Shown here: positions 28,504 through 36,486 of the stretch, one piece after another
Layout: every line of letters starts with the position of its first letter
How positions within the stretch are numbered: position 1 is the first letter of the stretch
NCBI GenBank assembly: GCA_022825945.1
Contig: JAJDVS010000112.1
Coordinates: 1-39,423, forward strand
Length of the DNA: 39,423 nucleotides
From: Pseudomonadales bacterium
GTDB taxonomy: Bacteria; Pseudomonadota; Gammaproteobacteria; Pseudomonadales; Pseudohongiellaceae
Reading direction: 5' to 3'
Translations under genes and position numbers: made by a program
Notes under the pieces: model-generated
What the model was told of the DNA's origin: nothing
Seen by the model: only the letters and a program-made list of their open reading frames with translations
Databases searched by the model: none

Positions 28504-28532
28504 TTGCGCGCAAAGAGCGCTTTCGCTAGAAT
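28504..28532 (+). promoter_or_regulatory. tpiA promoter
   Basis: TTGCGC (28504-28509) and TAGAAT (28527-28532) with a 17-bp spacer. About 50 nt of leader precedes the tpiA ATG. It would also drive secG and tRNA-Leu. Confidence 0.65.
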
Positions 28533-28590
28533 CAGCGCCCCGTTTTTGGCGGCTTGAATCGCTGCTTCGGAATACGAGAAATCAGCGGAC

Positions 28591-29349
28591 ATGCGCCGTA
28601 AACTGGTGGTCGGCAATTGGAAAATGCATGGCTCCCCGGGACGAAACAGGGACTTGCTTGAAGCCATCAAGCCCGCCCTGCAAAGCCTTGAGGGCCGGGT
28701 GGAAATCGCGGTTTGCCCTTCGTTTCCGCATTTGGCGGATACCAGGGCGATACTGGCCGGAAGCCGGATCGGATTGGGCGCCCAGAACCTGTTCAGCTTC
28801 GGGGAAGGCGCCATGACGGGAGAAGTGTCCGCTTCCATGCTGGCGGACGCCGGCGTTGGCCTGGTCATTGTCGGGCATTCCGAGCGCAGGGGGAGACTCG
28901 GGGAAACCGATGCCCAGACAGCGGACAAGTTTGCCGCCGCCCGGAAAGCCGGGCTCGTGCCGATCCTCTGCGTCGGCGAAACGAGGCCGGAACGCGACGC
29001 CGGCGAAACCGCGGCGGTGGTCCTGCGCCAGCTTGACGCCGTCATCGACAATCAGGGAATCGCAGCCCTGGACAAGGCGGTGCTGGCCTACGAGCCGGTC
29101 TGGGCCATCGGCAGCGGCGACCCGGCGACGCCGGAACAGGCCCAGGCGGTTCACGCGCTGTTGCGCGGGCGGCTCAAGCAGCGCAGTGGGAAAATTGCGG
29201 ACGAAATTCGCATTCTCTATGGCGGCAGCGTAAACGCGGCCAATGCCGGGGAATTATTCGCCCAGCCGGACATAGATGGTGGTCTGGTGGGAGGCGCTTC
29301 GCTGCAAGCGCGGGAATTCATCGCCATCTGTGCCAGCGCGGGTAGCTGA
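28591..29349 (+). CDS. tpiA: Triosephosphate isomerase
   Basis: 252 residues. It interconverts dihydroxyacetone phosphate and glyceraldehyde-3-phosphate. Catalytic residues are visible: Asn9 and Lys11 in VGNWKMHG, the His in IVGHSERR, and the Glu in LAYEPVWAIGSG (loop 6 nearby). The phosphate-gripping ILYGGSVN and GGLVGGASL are at the C-terminus. The ATG at 28591 sits right before RRKLVVGNWKM, the family N-terminus. It is placed between glmM and secG as in pseudomonads. The stop is 1 nt from the secG ATG. Confidence 0.97.
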   Translation: MRRKLVVGNWKMHGSPGRNRDLLEAIKPALQSLEGRVEIAVCPSFPHLADTRAILAGSRIGLGAQNLFSFGEGAMTGEVSASMLADAGVGLVIVGHSERRGRLGETDAQTADKFAAARKAGLVPILCVGETRPERDAGETAAVVLRQLDAVIDNQGIAALDKAVLAYEPVWAIGSGDPATPEQAQAVHALLRGRLKQRSGKIADEIRILYGGSVNAANAGELFAQPDIDGGLVGGASLQAREFIAICASAGS

Positions 29350-29350
29350 T

Positions 29351-29869
29351 ATGCAAACACTGGTTGTCGTCCTCCATGTCGTCGTGGCCGTGGCCATAGT
29401 CGGCCTCGTCCTGCTGCAGCAGGGCAAGGGCGCCGACGCCGGCGCCTCATTCGGCGCCGGGGCGTCGCAAACCGTTTTCGGCTCCTCGGGCAGCGGCAGC
29501 TTCCTCGTGCAGGCCACCACGGTGGCCGCGGTGCTGTTCTACGGCACCAGTCTCGTGCTGGCGATTTTCGCCCGGGGCCAGTCGCAAATTGCAGACCCCA
29601 CAGGCCTGCCCATCGAAAACCAGGATTTGCTGCAGCAATCGGTTATCGAACAGCAGACTGCGGTCGATGACCTGAATGAGATCGAACTGCCCGTAGACGA
29701 CAGCCTCCCGCAAATCGACGCCGGCGGCGATATCATCATCTCGGAACCCATCCAGATCACGCCGGCGGACGACGCCGGCAATGCCGATCTCATCCAGATC
29801 GTCCCGGCAGCCGATGACCTCCCCCAGGTGGATGAACCCAACCAGGACGATTTGCCCGACCCGCAATGA
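29351..29869 (+). CDS. secG: Protein translocase subunit SecG, with long acidic tail
   Basis: 172 residues. The first 75 are a standard SecG: TM1 about 3-22 (TLVVVLHVVVAVAIVGLVLL), the conserved QQGKGADAGASFG and GSSGSGSFL loop, and TM2 about 54-73. SecG joins SecY/E in the inner membrane and assists SecA-driven export. From about residue 80 the protein continues as a roughly 95-residue acidic tail rich in Asp, Ile, Pro and Gln, with spaced repeats of QI(T/V)PA(D/A)D. E. coli SecG is 110 residues, so the tail is longer than usual. It has no recognised domain and is probably a flexible cytoplasmic extension. tpiA-secG-tRNA-Leu is a typical order. Confidence 0.93.
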   Translation: MQTLVVVLHVVVAVAIVGLVLLQQGKGADAGASFGAGASQTVFGSSGSGSFLVQATTVAAVLFYGTSLVLAIFARGQSQIADPTGLPIENQDLLQQSVIEQQTAVDDLNEIELPVDDSLPQIDAGGDIIISEPIQITPADDAGNADLIQIVPAADDLPQVDEPNQDDLPDPQ

Positions 29870-29887
29870 ACCCAGCAGAAAAAATGT

Positions 29888-29973
29888 GCCGAAGTGGTGG
29901 AATTGGTAGACACGCTATCTTGAGGGGGTAGTGGCCCACGGCCGTGCCGGTTCAAGTCCGGCCTTCGGCACCA
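29888..29973 (+). tRNA. tRNA-Leu (anticodon GAG)
   Basis: 86 nt including encoded CCA. The acceptor stem GCCGAAG/CTTCGGC is perfect. The anticodon loop CTTGAGG gives GAG. A long variable arm is present, and the T arm CCGGTTCAAGTCCGG is typical. A class II tRNA right after secG is expected. It also marks the border of the second accessory segment, and tRNA 3' ends are common integration points. Confidence 0.97.
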
Positions 29974-30018
29974 AACATAGTCGCACAGGGGGATGCCCGT
30001 GCCTGTAAGACCCGACAG

Positions 30019-30040
30019 CCCGACACATGGTTGTGTCGGG
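30019..30040 (+). terminator. Hairpin downstream of tRNA-Leu
   Basis: CCCGACACA and TGTGTCGGG form a perfect 9-bp stem with a TGGT loop. There is no T-run after it, so it may be only a processing or pausing structure. Confidence 0.5.
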
Positions 30041-30099
30041 TGATGCTTCCGGAAAAGGATCGGCAGTGATTCCCCAGACTATTAAGGCAAGATTTGCGG

Positions 30100-31260
30100 A
30101 TGTTTAAAGTCAATCAGCCAGATAACCACCTCATTCGGCCTGAACGGCAGTGTTTCAGCGATTTGAAGCTGCAGGAACGGCCTCATCTTCAGGAGTGGCT
30201 CGTACAAACTCCAGAGGCGCTTGGTGAAGATCTCTTGGTCATTCAGAAGGAATTCGACGGCTTTGCGGATACTCGCGAGCGTCTCGATTTGCTGATGCTT
30301 GATAAGGAAGGCCGGCTGGTGATCATCGAGAATAAGCTTGACGATTCTGGACGTGATGTTGTGTGGCAGGCGCTCAAGTATGTGGCTTATTGCTCCAGCC
30401 TGAAAAAGGCGGAAATCGTGGAAATCTACCAGAGGTATCTCGACCGGTGGTGTAACGGACAAAATGCCGTAAAAAACCTTTGCGAATTCCTCAACGTTGA
30501 AGACCTCGACGACACAGTGCTGAATGCGGGCAGTGAGCAGCGATTGATACTGGTAGCAGCTAACTTCCGTAAAGAAGTGACGGCGACCGTGCTCTGGCTG
30601 ATCGGACACGGGGTTCGGGCGCAGTGCTTTCGGGTGTTGCCGTACAGCTTGGGCGAAGAGCTTCTGATCGATCTTCAGCAGATCATTCCAACGCCCGAGG
30701 TTGCAGACTACATGATCGGAATGGCAGCGAAGGAATACGAGGAAAAGTCTGTGCAGGGCAGCCAAAAGCTCCGTAACGAGATTCGGCGGACTTTCTGGAC
30801 AAAGACTCTGGAGGAACTACGTGCTCGCAGTATCGTGCGATACTCCAACATCAGTCCGTCCAAGGATCACTGGCTGGCCAGCGCCACCGGCGTGTCTGGC
30901 TGCGCATTCAACCTGATCTTTTTGAAGAGCGAGGCGCGTGTTGAACTTATGCTCGCACGTTCCGAGGGTTCGGAAAACAAATGGATTTTCGATCAGCTTG
31001 AACAAGAAAGGCACAAAATCGAAGAGCGTTTCGGATCGATACTTGATTGGCAGAGGTTGGACGAGAAGAAGGCGTGTCGAATCTGCTACTCGCAACCGTT
31101 TGATGGTTTCGACGAAGAGAATTGGTCGGAAAGGATTGATTGGCTTTGTCGGCACATAGTCAAGCTGGAGGAGGCATTCTCAGATCCGCTCGCACGTCTG
31201 AACCGGCAGTTGAAGTCCCAAAGCGGCACATCGGTCAGCGGTCAGGACGAATTCCAATAG
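30100..31260 (+). CDS. DUF4268-type protein with PD-(D/E)XK-like N-terminal domain
   Basis: 386 residues from ATG 30100 (TTG 30094 is an alternative). The N-terminal domain has RLDLLMLDKEG (Asp63), then LVIIENKLDD (Glu77, Lys79) and QALKYVAYCS (Gln90). This is the D...ExK...Q arrangement of PD-(D/E)XK nucleases. The C-terminal half, from about 215, has EIRRTFWTKTLEEL and WLASATGVSGCAFNLIF and ends in RIDWLCRHIVKLEEAFSDPL, which matches the DUF4268 domain layout. The biological role of the family is unsettled; it is often seen in defence-gene neighbourhoods, so a phage-related function is inference. It is the first gene after tRNA-Leu in the accessory segment. Complete, with no visible partner methylase. 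Confidence 0.7.
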   Translation: MFKVNQPDNHLIRPERQCFSDLKLQERPHLQEWLVQTPEALGEDLLVIQKEFDGFADTRERLDLLMLDKEGRLVIIENKLDDSGRDVVWQALKYVAYCSSLKKAEIVEIYQRYLDRWCNGQNAVKNLCEFLNVEDLDDTVLNAGSEQRLILVAANFRKEVTATVLWLIGHGVRAQCFRVLPYSLGEELLIDLQQIIPTPEVADYMIGMAAKEYEEKSVQGSQKLRNEIRRTFWTKTLEELRARSIVRYSNISPSKDHWLASATGVSGCAFNLIFLKSEARVELMLARSEGSENKWIFDQLEQERHKIEERFGSILDWQRLDEKKACRICYSQPFDGFDEENWSERIDWLCRHIVKLEEAFSDPLARLNRQLKSQSGTSVSGQDEFQ

Positions 31261-31375
31261 TTTCAGCGTCCACATGACGTGTTGCAGAGATCACTCGAAA
31301 TTGAGAAGTATTGCAGCAGAGAATTGCTACGCATCGGTCGCTAGATACCGAAACCGAGAAAAGTAATTGATCTGT

Positions 31376-31891
31376 ATGAAGAAGAGGCGGCTAACCAGCA
31401 GGGATGACACCAATGCTCTTGAAGATGAAATCCGACGCGCCGCAGAGTGTGCTCTTTCGACTATTCGAAAAATTGCGGAAGAAGGCGACGGAATCGGAGT
31501 ACTGGAAGCACTTAAGTTCGAAAAGATCGGCCGTGACCCTTTTGATACGACACGGCCTCTAAATCTGATAGAGCAGGTGAATCAGACCTTCACTGGCCTC
31601 GTAAGCGTGCGGGCAGCCAACTATCTTTTTGATCATCATCCCGATGCCGCTCCATTTTGGTTGAATTTGGGCACGACTCGCGGTCCCGATATCATGTCAG
31701 AAGACGGTTCGGTGGTCGCAGAGGTGTTTTCTGCAACGCACCCAAACTCCAACAACAAGAGGAAAAAAGACATTGAAAAGGTGAGAGGCGAACTCGATGC
31801 GTCCCACCGTTATGTTTTCTATTATTGTCCAGGCAATCATGTCTGCAAGACTTTGGGTGGAGTAAAAGTCGTACCGTTGGAATTGGAGTAA
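31376..31891 (+). CDS. Unknown protein, possible nuclease-like fold
   Basis: 171 residues from ATG 31376; TTG 31367 would add three. No named family comes to mind. The N-terminal third is helical (ALEDEIRRAAECALSTIRKI). The C-terminal half reads FWLNLGTTRGPDIMSEDG, VVAEVFSATHPNSNNKRKKD and HRYVFYYCPG. An Asp in GPDI, a following AEVF strand and a basic helix resemble the core of small PD-(D/E)XK-type proteins, but the lysine normally two residues after Glu is not present. It could be an inactive nuclease relative. It follows the DUF4268 gene by 115 nt on the same strand, and no terminator is seen between them. Confidence 0.5.
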   Translation: MKKRRLTSRDDTNALEDEIRRAAECALSTIRKIAEEGDGIGVLEALKFEKIGRDPFDTTRPLNLIEQVNQTFTGLVSVRAANYLFDHHPDAAPFWLNLGTTRGPDIMSEDGSVVAEVFSATHPNSNNKRKKDIEKVRGELDASHRYVFYYCPGNHVCKTLGGVKVVPLELE

Positions 31892-32214
31892 GGCGAGTCA
31901 GAGACTTTAGATCCAAGGACTATCCTCCGCAAAACTTAGCACGTCTGTTGTTGAATATGTAATCTGGATCTGGGATTTGTCGAGAATAGAAGTCTTAGTC
32001 GACAACTTCGACCGATTGGCACTACCGGTTGTCAGACGTGCTGTATGAGTCGAATCACTTGTTTGCAGTCTAGTTCAATGTCTGCATCAGAGTTGCAGAA
32101 CTTCAGACAGTTCGGTGCGGCATAGCCCATTCTGGCGTGCAATAATGGGAACAAGAGGATAGAGAGCGGTGGTGGAAAGGCGGATGTGCCAAAGGGGTGG
32201 CGCAGTATGAAAGA
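31892..32214. other. Gene-free stretch with a long-range inverted repeat
   Basis: No coding region recognised. AGCACGTCTG (31938-31947) is the exact reverse complement of CAGACGTGCT (32033-32042). The 85 nt between include TCGAC/GTCGA-type inner complementarity. This could be a structured RNA or the ends of a small lost element. Confidence 0.4.
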
Positions 32215-32388
32215 TCATCTAGCTTCGATTGATACCTCAATCTGGCTGACAACCTCTGTGTAGAGGTCAACGTCTGAGTCGGGAGTGCGGATGCTGACGG
32301 CAAGGGCGTACCGCGCGTTGCGGTTGGCACAACCGAGCCGGTCGCGCGTGCGCCACCAACCATTCGTCGGGAAGACAGCGACCAGCGC
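32215..32388 (-). pseudogene. C-terminal fragment resembling an S8 (subtilase) family peptidase
   Basis: About 58 codons on the minus strand encode VAVFPTNGWWRTRDRL, RNARYALAVSIRTPDSDVDL and YTEVVSQIEVSIEAR, then stop. The GWW-x-R, YAL(V)VSI.TP..DVDLYT..  .Q I pattern is the characteristic end of a group of subtilases that travel with an AAA ATPase. No catalytic triad is left; homology ends at about 32388, where an ISAs1 relic begins on the other strand. A broken AAA ATPase lies 1.7 kb downstream on the same strand. The family call rests on a short tail only. Confidence 0.45.
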
Positions 32389-32684
32389 ACGGACCATGTA
32401 CTGCCCATCAAGGACAACCACCCCGGCGTGCGCGAAGACCTCATCGTCTTCGACACCGCGCCGGCCCCGCGGAAATCCTCGCCCTGAACCGGCTCCACCA
32501 TGTCCGCAACTGGTCCTGGAACGAGGACTGGTTCCGGGTGCGCAATGGCAACCTGGCCTGCCTGTCCAACGTCGCCATCTCCATCATCCGAATGCGCGGG
32601 CGGTTCCAGCATCAACCACAGGCCCAGCGGCACTACGCCGCCCGCCAGGGCGAAGCCCTGCGGGAAGTCGTCGGTGTCGCCTGA
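32389..32684 (+). mobile_element. ISAs1-family transposase relic
   Basis: Frame 1 reads DHVLPIKDNHPGVREDLIV, matching the YVLP.KDNQP..  block of ISAs1 (H-repeat) transposases. After a frame change, ALNRLHHVRNWSWNEDWFR, VRNGNLACLSNVAISIIR and RHYAARQGEALREVVG match the HW.IENRLHwVRD...R...RTGN...  C-terminus. The IENR part is shortened. About 300 bp remain of roughly 1.1 kb. No terminal repeats were identified. Confidence 0.7.
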
Positions 32685-33106
32685 TCCCGCACCAAAACGC
32701 CGAAACCGCCCGAACGCCGCGCAACGACCGGACCCGGCCGCCAAAAGACCGGATCCGGCGTAACCAGACCCACGCGGGGAACCATCCACAGGGCGAAAAC
32801 CGCCCCGTTCACAGGGAATCGCCACCCGGAACGGACGCGACCCATCCAATCAAAAGGCAGCGCCAACGACCTATGCGACTATAGGATGGCCCTGGGAGGA
32901 TTGGGTCTTCTGCTGCAGGTGGGTCAATCGGGCCATTGAGATAACCCAGAATCCTTAACTTTTTGATATTATGAATTTTTTACAAAAAATGTGTATTGAG
33001 CACACTTCTTTGTGCTTAACCTGGGTATTAGCGCTTACGCTGGCAAAAATGGGTAGTGGAATCGAGAAAGTGCTATTGTTGCCGATGGACAGAGTTGAGT
33101 AAAAAA
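32685..33106. other. Gene-free stretch upstream of the HNH endonuclease
   Basis: The first part (to 32880) is GC-rich, low complexity and probably IS-derived. From about 32930 it turns AT-rich (TTTTTGATATTATGAATTTT) and has a small hairpin, AGCACA/TGTGCT at 32998-33015. A promoter for the following gene is plausible but no pair of boxes is convincing. Confidence 0.5.
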
Positions 33107-34051
33107 ATGAAAAGAATTGGCGATCCTGACTGGGCCATTCGGGCCAAGGCGTTTGAGGTGCTGGAGCACCTGGCTCTTGAGTTCAATGGCCGGATTCCTT
33201 GGGAACGCATCAATGCCGGGTTCGAATTTCAGGGAGAGAACATCAAATTCGCCAGTCGGGCGTTGGGGATATTCAAACCACGTCAAATGAGCGCCTCTCT
33301 CAGCGTCAAGACTGTGGTACCGAGGGCCGGCCGCAATATTTGGTATCAGGATCAGGAAAAAGCTTTCGATTTCGATTCAGGACTCCTTTCGTATGATCTC
33401 GCCAAAGGAAGACTGGATTCAGGCGCCAATGCCCAGCTAAGACTCGCCTACGAAAGAAAGGTGCCGATCATATACTTTCGAGGCGTGGAGTCCGGAATCT
33501 ACGATGCAGTCTGTCCGGTTTGGATAGAGCATTTCGATACGATGGAGAGGAGAGTCTTGCTGGCGGCTCCCGATGTTGTGCGTTCAAACGTGAGCTCGGT
33601 GGAGGCATTTCCTACGAGTCAGATCGAAGTTAGAGAGGTTTCTTGGACAGTTGCGCAAAGCAAACGTAGAAACCATCAGGCATGGTTCAGCAGCGTGGTC
33701 AAATCGGCTTATGGATATCGCTGTGCTTTCAGCGGGCTTCCGCTTCGCAATCTGCTCGTTGGCGCACACATAATCCCCGATGCCGAGGCGGGACCAGTGG
33801 CTGTCACTAATGGAATTTGCATGTCCACGTTGCATCACAGCGCGTTCGACTCTTACCTGATCGGAGTGGATCCGGATTATCGAGTTCATGTGGCTCGCAA
33901 TATGCTGGAAGAGCGAGACGGCCCGATTCTGGAAAGCTTGAAGGGACTTGACCGCCAAAAGTTGCGCCTACCAGTAAACGAGGCAGAGCGCCCCAGCCAG
34001 ACCTATCTGGAACAGCGGTTCAAACAATTCGAAAAACTCGCAACGATCTGA
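33107..34051 (+). CDS. HNH endonuclease (HNH_2-like)
   Basis: 314 residues from ATG 33107. A GTG at 33056 would add 17 residues, two of them in a CYCC motif, but family members start near RIGDPDW. The N-terminal domain DPDWAIRAKAFEVLEHLALE, IPWERINAGFEFQGE and GIFKPRQMSASLSVKT is the conserved region found ahead of HNH_2 nucleases. The HNH core is AYGYRCAFSGLPL, then LVGAHIIPDAEAGP (His of AHI), then NGICMSTLHHSAFDSYLI (LHH..FD). All three motif parts look intact. Such nucleases act in restriction or toxin-like systems. It stands alone between IS remains and a broken ATPase gene, with no methylase next to it. Confidence 0.85.
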   Translation: MKRIGDPDWAIRAKAFEVLEHLALEFNGRIPWERINAGFEFQGENIKFASRALGIFKPRQMSASLSVKTVVPRAGRNIWYQDQEKAFDFDSGLLSYDLAKGRLDSGANAQLRLAYERKVPIIYFRGVESGIYDAVCPVWIEHFDTMERRVLLAAPDVVRSNVSSVEAFPTSQIEVREVSWTVAQSKRRNHQAWFSSVVKSAYGYRCAFSGLPLRNLLVGAHIIPDAEAGPVAVTNGICMSTLHHSAFDSYLIGVDPDYRVHVARNMLEERDGPILESLKGLDRQKLRLPVNEAERPSQTYLEQRFKQFEKLATI

Positions 34052-34111
34052 TACCAACACAGCCAGTAGCCGGTGAGGAATAGAGGCCGTTTCAGTCGAA
34101 AGTCCGAGCCC

Positions 34112-35280
34112 TTAGCCTTGGGCTGGAATCGAAGCGATTCCGTTTCCAATGAAGTATTCGATTCTCATGGGAATGGCTACCTTGTACCCACCGTCCAGGC
34201 TATCCCTGTCAATGATGTCCTCTCGTAGCATGTAACCCAGAATCTCTCTGGACTGGAAGTCGTCCAAACCAACGGATTCGCCGGCGTTGACAACAACTTC
34301 GTCTAACTCTTGTTTGAAAAGTATGTCTTTCTCGCGCAAAGCCTTTCCAACTTTTTCAATCATCGTAAGCTCGTCTTTATTCCAATCCCTTCTTCTAAAC
34401 CTTTCGTTTTCCCAATTTGATAATCAAATATCCATTTGGCATTATCCACATCTTCTTCGATTATACAGTTTTTGTGATGCTACCGATTCTCGTTCCAAAG
34501 TATATTTCCCCAGAATTGAACGAAAAACGGGTGCCCACCTGCGGCTGTCGCAACGTCAAGCAGGGCTTGATCTCCAATTGGAATTTCTCCGAGTGCAAGA
34601 GTAGAGTGCGCAACCTTGCAAACTTCGAAAAACTTCAATGGCCTGAGCCTGACGACATCTGTCGACAAATCGAAATCGCGCGATCGACTGTTCACATCTC
34701 GTATCAAGTCGAGTAGCTCCTGCCTTCCCCCGAGTATGAGAAGTATCGCTACCCCCTCGGTCCGTCTAAGCCACTCGACTTCATTGGTGAGTGAAGTAAG
34801 CGCATCTATTTCAATAAGTTGCGCATCGTCAACAAGAATGATATTCGTGGCTTTCAGGTAATGCCTGTCAATTGCCTTGCTGATGTTTGGTGCGAACTGG
34901 CCTTTTTCCCATTTCCGCCATTCGGCAAGCAGATACACTTTTGACTTATCCTTAATGCCACTCCAAGTCTGCTTCCATATTTCGCCATCCACGTCCCCAC
35001 CGAATAGCTTTCTCGCGTCCTCCGGAGATTGCAGCATACTTCCCGATACGAGGGTAACTTTCAGGCTCTCTCTCCCGGTACGATTTCGTCCTTCGCATGA
35101 CCTTCGACCCAACGTAGGATTGCAGTTTTACCGATACCAATCGGGTCGAGGATGATCGGAATAACTTTGGGTGGGCTGCCATCAATGGTTGCCCTGATAT
35201 AAGTATGGATTCTATTGCACACTTCTCTTCTACCTTCAAGATAAACAGGCGCGGCGCCATTGGTAAAACGGGTTACATGG
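34112..35280 (-). pseudogene. AAA-family ATPase, broken by a frameshift and an in-frame stop
   Basis: Reading right to left: FTNGAAPVYLEGRREVCNRI, then the P-loop DPIGIGKTAILRW, a frameshift near 35060, then NIILVDDAQLIEID (Walker B type), VAILLILGGRQELLDLIRDV (sensor-1-like) and HPFFVQFWGNILWNENR. An in-frame TAG at 34480-34482 interrupts the frame, which continues HHKNCIIEEDVDNAKW and ends in a winged-helix-like LDDFQSREILGYMLREDIID. Without these two lesions the product would be about 390 residues, similar to stand-alone AAA ATPases paired with effector proteases or transposition proteins. The 5' end is cut at about 35280, where DUF899 sequence begins on the opposite strand. Expression of a working protein is unlikely. 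Confidence 0.75.
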
Positions 35281-35308
35281 GTGGGCGCGCGCGTTTTCCT
35301 TCAGATGC

Positions 35309-35909
35309 GTGATAACCGGTTCCATCACGGAACTTCAGAAGGAGATATTCGATCTCATCGGGGAACTCGAAACCCTGCAACGGAGCAATTCGGGCGACGA
35401 AGTTCCCAATTAGTTCCGCCACCGAACACGGCGAAGTCAGCTTGCTCGATCTGTTCGGCGGGAAGGACAAGTTGCTGCTGATCCACAACATGGGTCAGGG
35501 CTGCCGCTATTGCATGATGTGGGCGAACGGGCTGAACGGCATCCTGTCGCATCTCGAATCGGCCATGGCGGTCGCGCTGGTGTCGAAGGACGCGCCGGAA
35601 TTGCAGCGGCGCATGGCGAACAGCCGCGCCTGGCGCTTCCGGCTTGCCTCTCACGGTGGCGGGGACTACATCAAGGAGCAAACCGTAAGCGAGGGCAGCG
35701 ACAACTATCCGGGTGTGGCCACCTACAAGCGCGACGGCGACAAGATCATCCGGCTGAACTCCAGCATATTCAGCCCCGGCGACCTCTATTGCTCGACCTG
35801 GAATCTGCTCGCAATGACAGGCATCGGCTTCGACGACTGGACGCCCCAGTATGCGTACTGGACCCGACCGGAAAAAATGGACGACGGCGGCAAGGACGTG
35901 CTGGGGTGA
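35309..35909 (+). pseudogene. DUF899 thioredoxin-like protein with a 2-bp deletion
   Basis: The N-terminal piece (GTG 35309) reads ITELQKEIFDLIGELETLQR and DEVPN, then TAG at 35411. Two bases earlier or later in phase, the sequence continues TEHGEVSLLDLFGGKDKLLL, IHNMGQGCRYCMMWANG, SKDAPELQRR, SHGGGDYIKEQTV and DDWTPQYAYW to a stop at 35907. Homologues read VPNYTF.T..GEVSL across this point, so a loss of two bases after the Asn codon explains the break. The CxxC of GCRYCMMW is retained. Alternatively, translation could restart at 35442 (Met before LDLFGG), giving a 155-residue protein lacking its first strand. Function of the family is poorly known. Confidence 0.75.
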
Positions 35910-35972
35910 GGCCCGATCGGCGTAGCCGAAAAAAGGCAACGCTTTTTCAGGGCCGAACGACTGGCCAGGAGC

Positions 35973-36044
35973 GAGGGCAAGCGATTACGAAGCGTAGCTT
36001 CGTGCGCAGCCCAGAGCGGCGCAGAGCCATGCTCTGCGACTGGA
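35973..36044 (+). repeat. Twin-hairpin interspersed repeat, family C, copy 2
   Basis: Shares GGCAAGCG, CGAAGCG.AGCTTCG, GCGG(C)GC and ATGCTCTG.GACTGGA with 22686-22755. Hairpins ACGAAGC/GCTTCGT and CAGAG/CTCTG. The remaining spacer from 35910 to the tRNA promoter holds nothing else that I recognise. Confidence 0.65.
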
Positions 36045-36139
36045 CCGGCCAGGCTGGGGGTACTCGCAGCCACCAGCATTGCGCCAGGGATGGCATTCAC
36101 AAAAGAGGTGGATACAGGTTGCGCACCGGTGTCGAATTC

Positions 36140-36168
36140 TTGACGCCCGGCGGGCCACTCACTATACT
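36140..36168 (+). promoter_or_regulatory. Promoter of the initiator tRNA gene
   Basis: TTGACG (36140-36145), 17-bp GC-rich spacer, TATACT (36163-36168). Each box differs from consensus by one base. The C-rich stretch after the -10 box is a GC-rich discriminator typical of stringently controlled tRNA genes. Confidence 0.85.
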
Positions 36169-36197
36169 TTCCCGCCTTGACCAAGCCCATGATTTGT

Positions 36198-36274
36198 TGC
36201 GGGGTGGAGCAGTCTGGCAGCTCGTCGGGCTCATAACCCGAAGGTCGCAGGTTCAAATCCTGCCCCCGCTACCA
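36198..36274 (+). tRNA. Initiator tRNA-Met (CAT)
   Basis: 77 nt with encoded CCA. Initiator signatures: unpaired first base (T1 opposite T72), three consecutive G-C pairs at the base of the anticodon stem (CGGG CTCATAA CCCG), and TTCAAATCC in the T arm. E. coli has C1-A72; here the mismatch is T-T. It has its own promoter and terminator, so it is a single-gene unit. Confidence 0.96.
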
Positions 36275-36281
36275 AGTACAG

Positions 36282-36329
36282 AACGGCTCGAAGTTTCCGG
36301 CGCACGCGCCGCGGGTTCGAGCCGTTTTT
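36282..36329 (+). terminator. Rho-independent terminator of tRNA-fMet
   Basis: AACGGCTCGAA pairs perfectly with TTCGAGCCGTT. The apical part contains a second small stem GGCGC/GCGCC. Followed by TTTTT. Confidence 0.9.
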
Positions 36330-36486
36330 CGTTGATTTGCCGAAAGAACCGCCCTGATCGACACAGTTGCCGATCAGTCGATCTGTGGTAGTTTGGGGGT
36401 TCGTTTTTCGGCAAACATTCAATTGCGCCCAAAAGCACCCATGGATCGACGCCGGAAAGCAACGCGTGACTATCGGGGAGGTTGAA

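Larger units (their letters stand above)
28284..28590. other. Spacer between glmM and tpiA
   Basis: No gene. It holds two partial family-A arms (TCATTCCGCG at about 28313-28322 and 28338-28347), a full family-A palindrome (28361-28447), a GGGACACCCACT motif at 28463 like those in the ModF-like linker, and the tpiA promoter. Confidence 0.75.

Noticed and set aside
32285-32884. A 199-codon plus-strand frame rich in Pro and Arg
   Set aside because: It is out of phase with the ISAs1 motifs and has no recognisable domain.
29888-36274. Integrative element with attL/attR at tRNA-Leu
   Set aside because: No integrase gene and no second copy of the tRNA-Leu 3' end was found in the window, so site-specific integration cannot be claimed.
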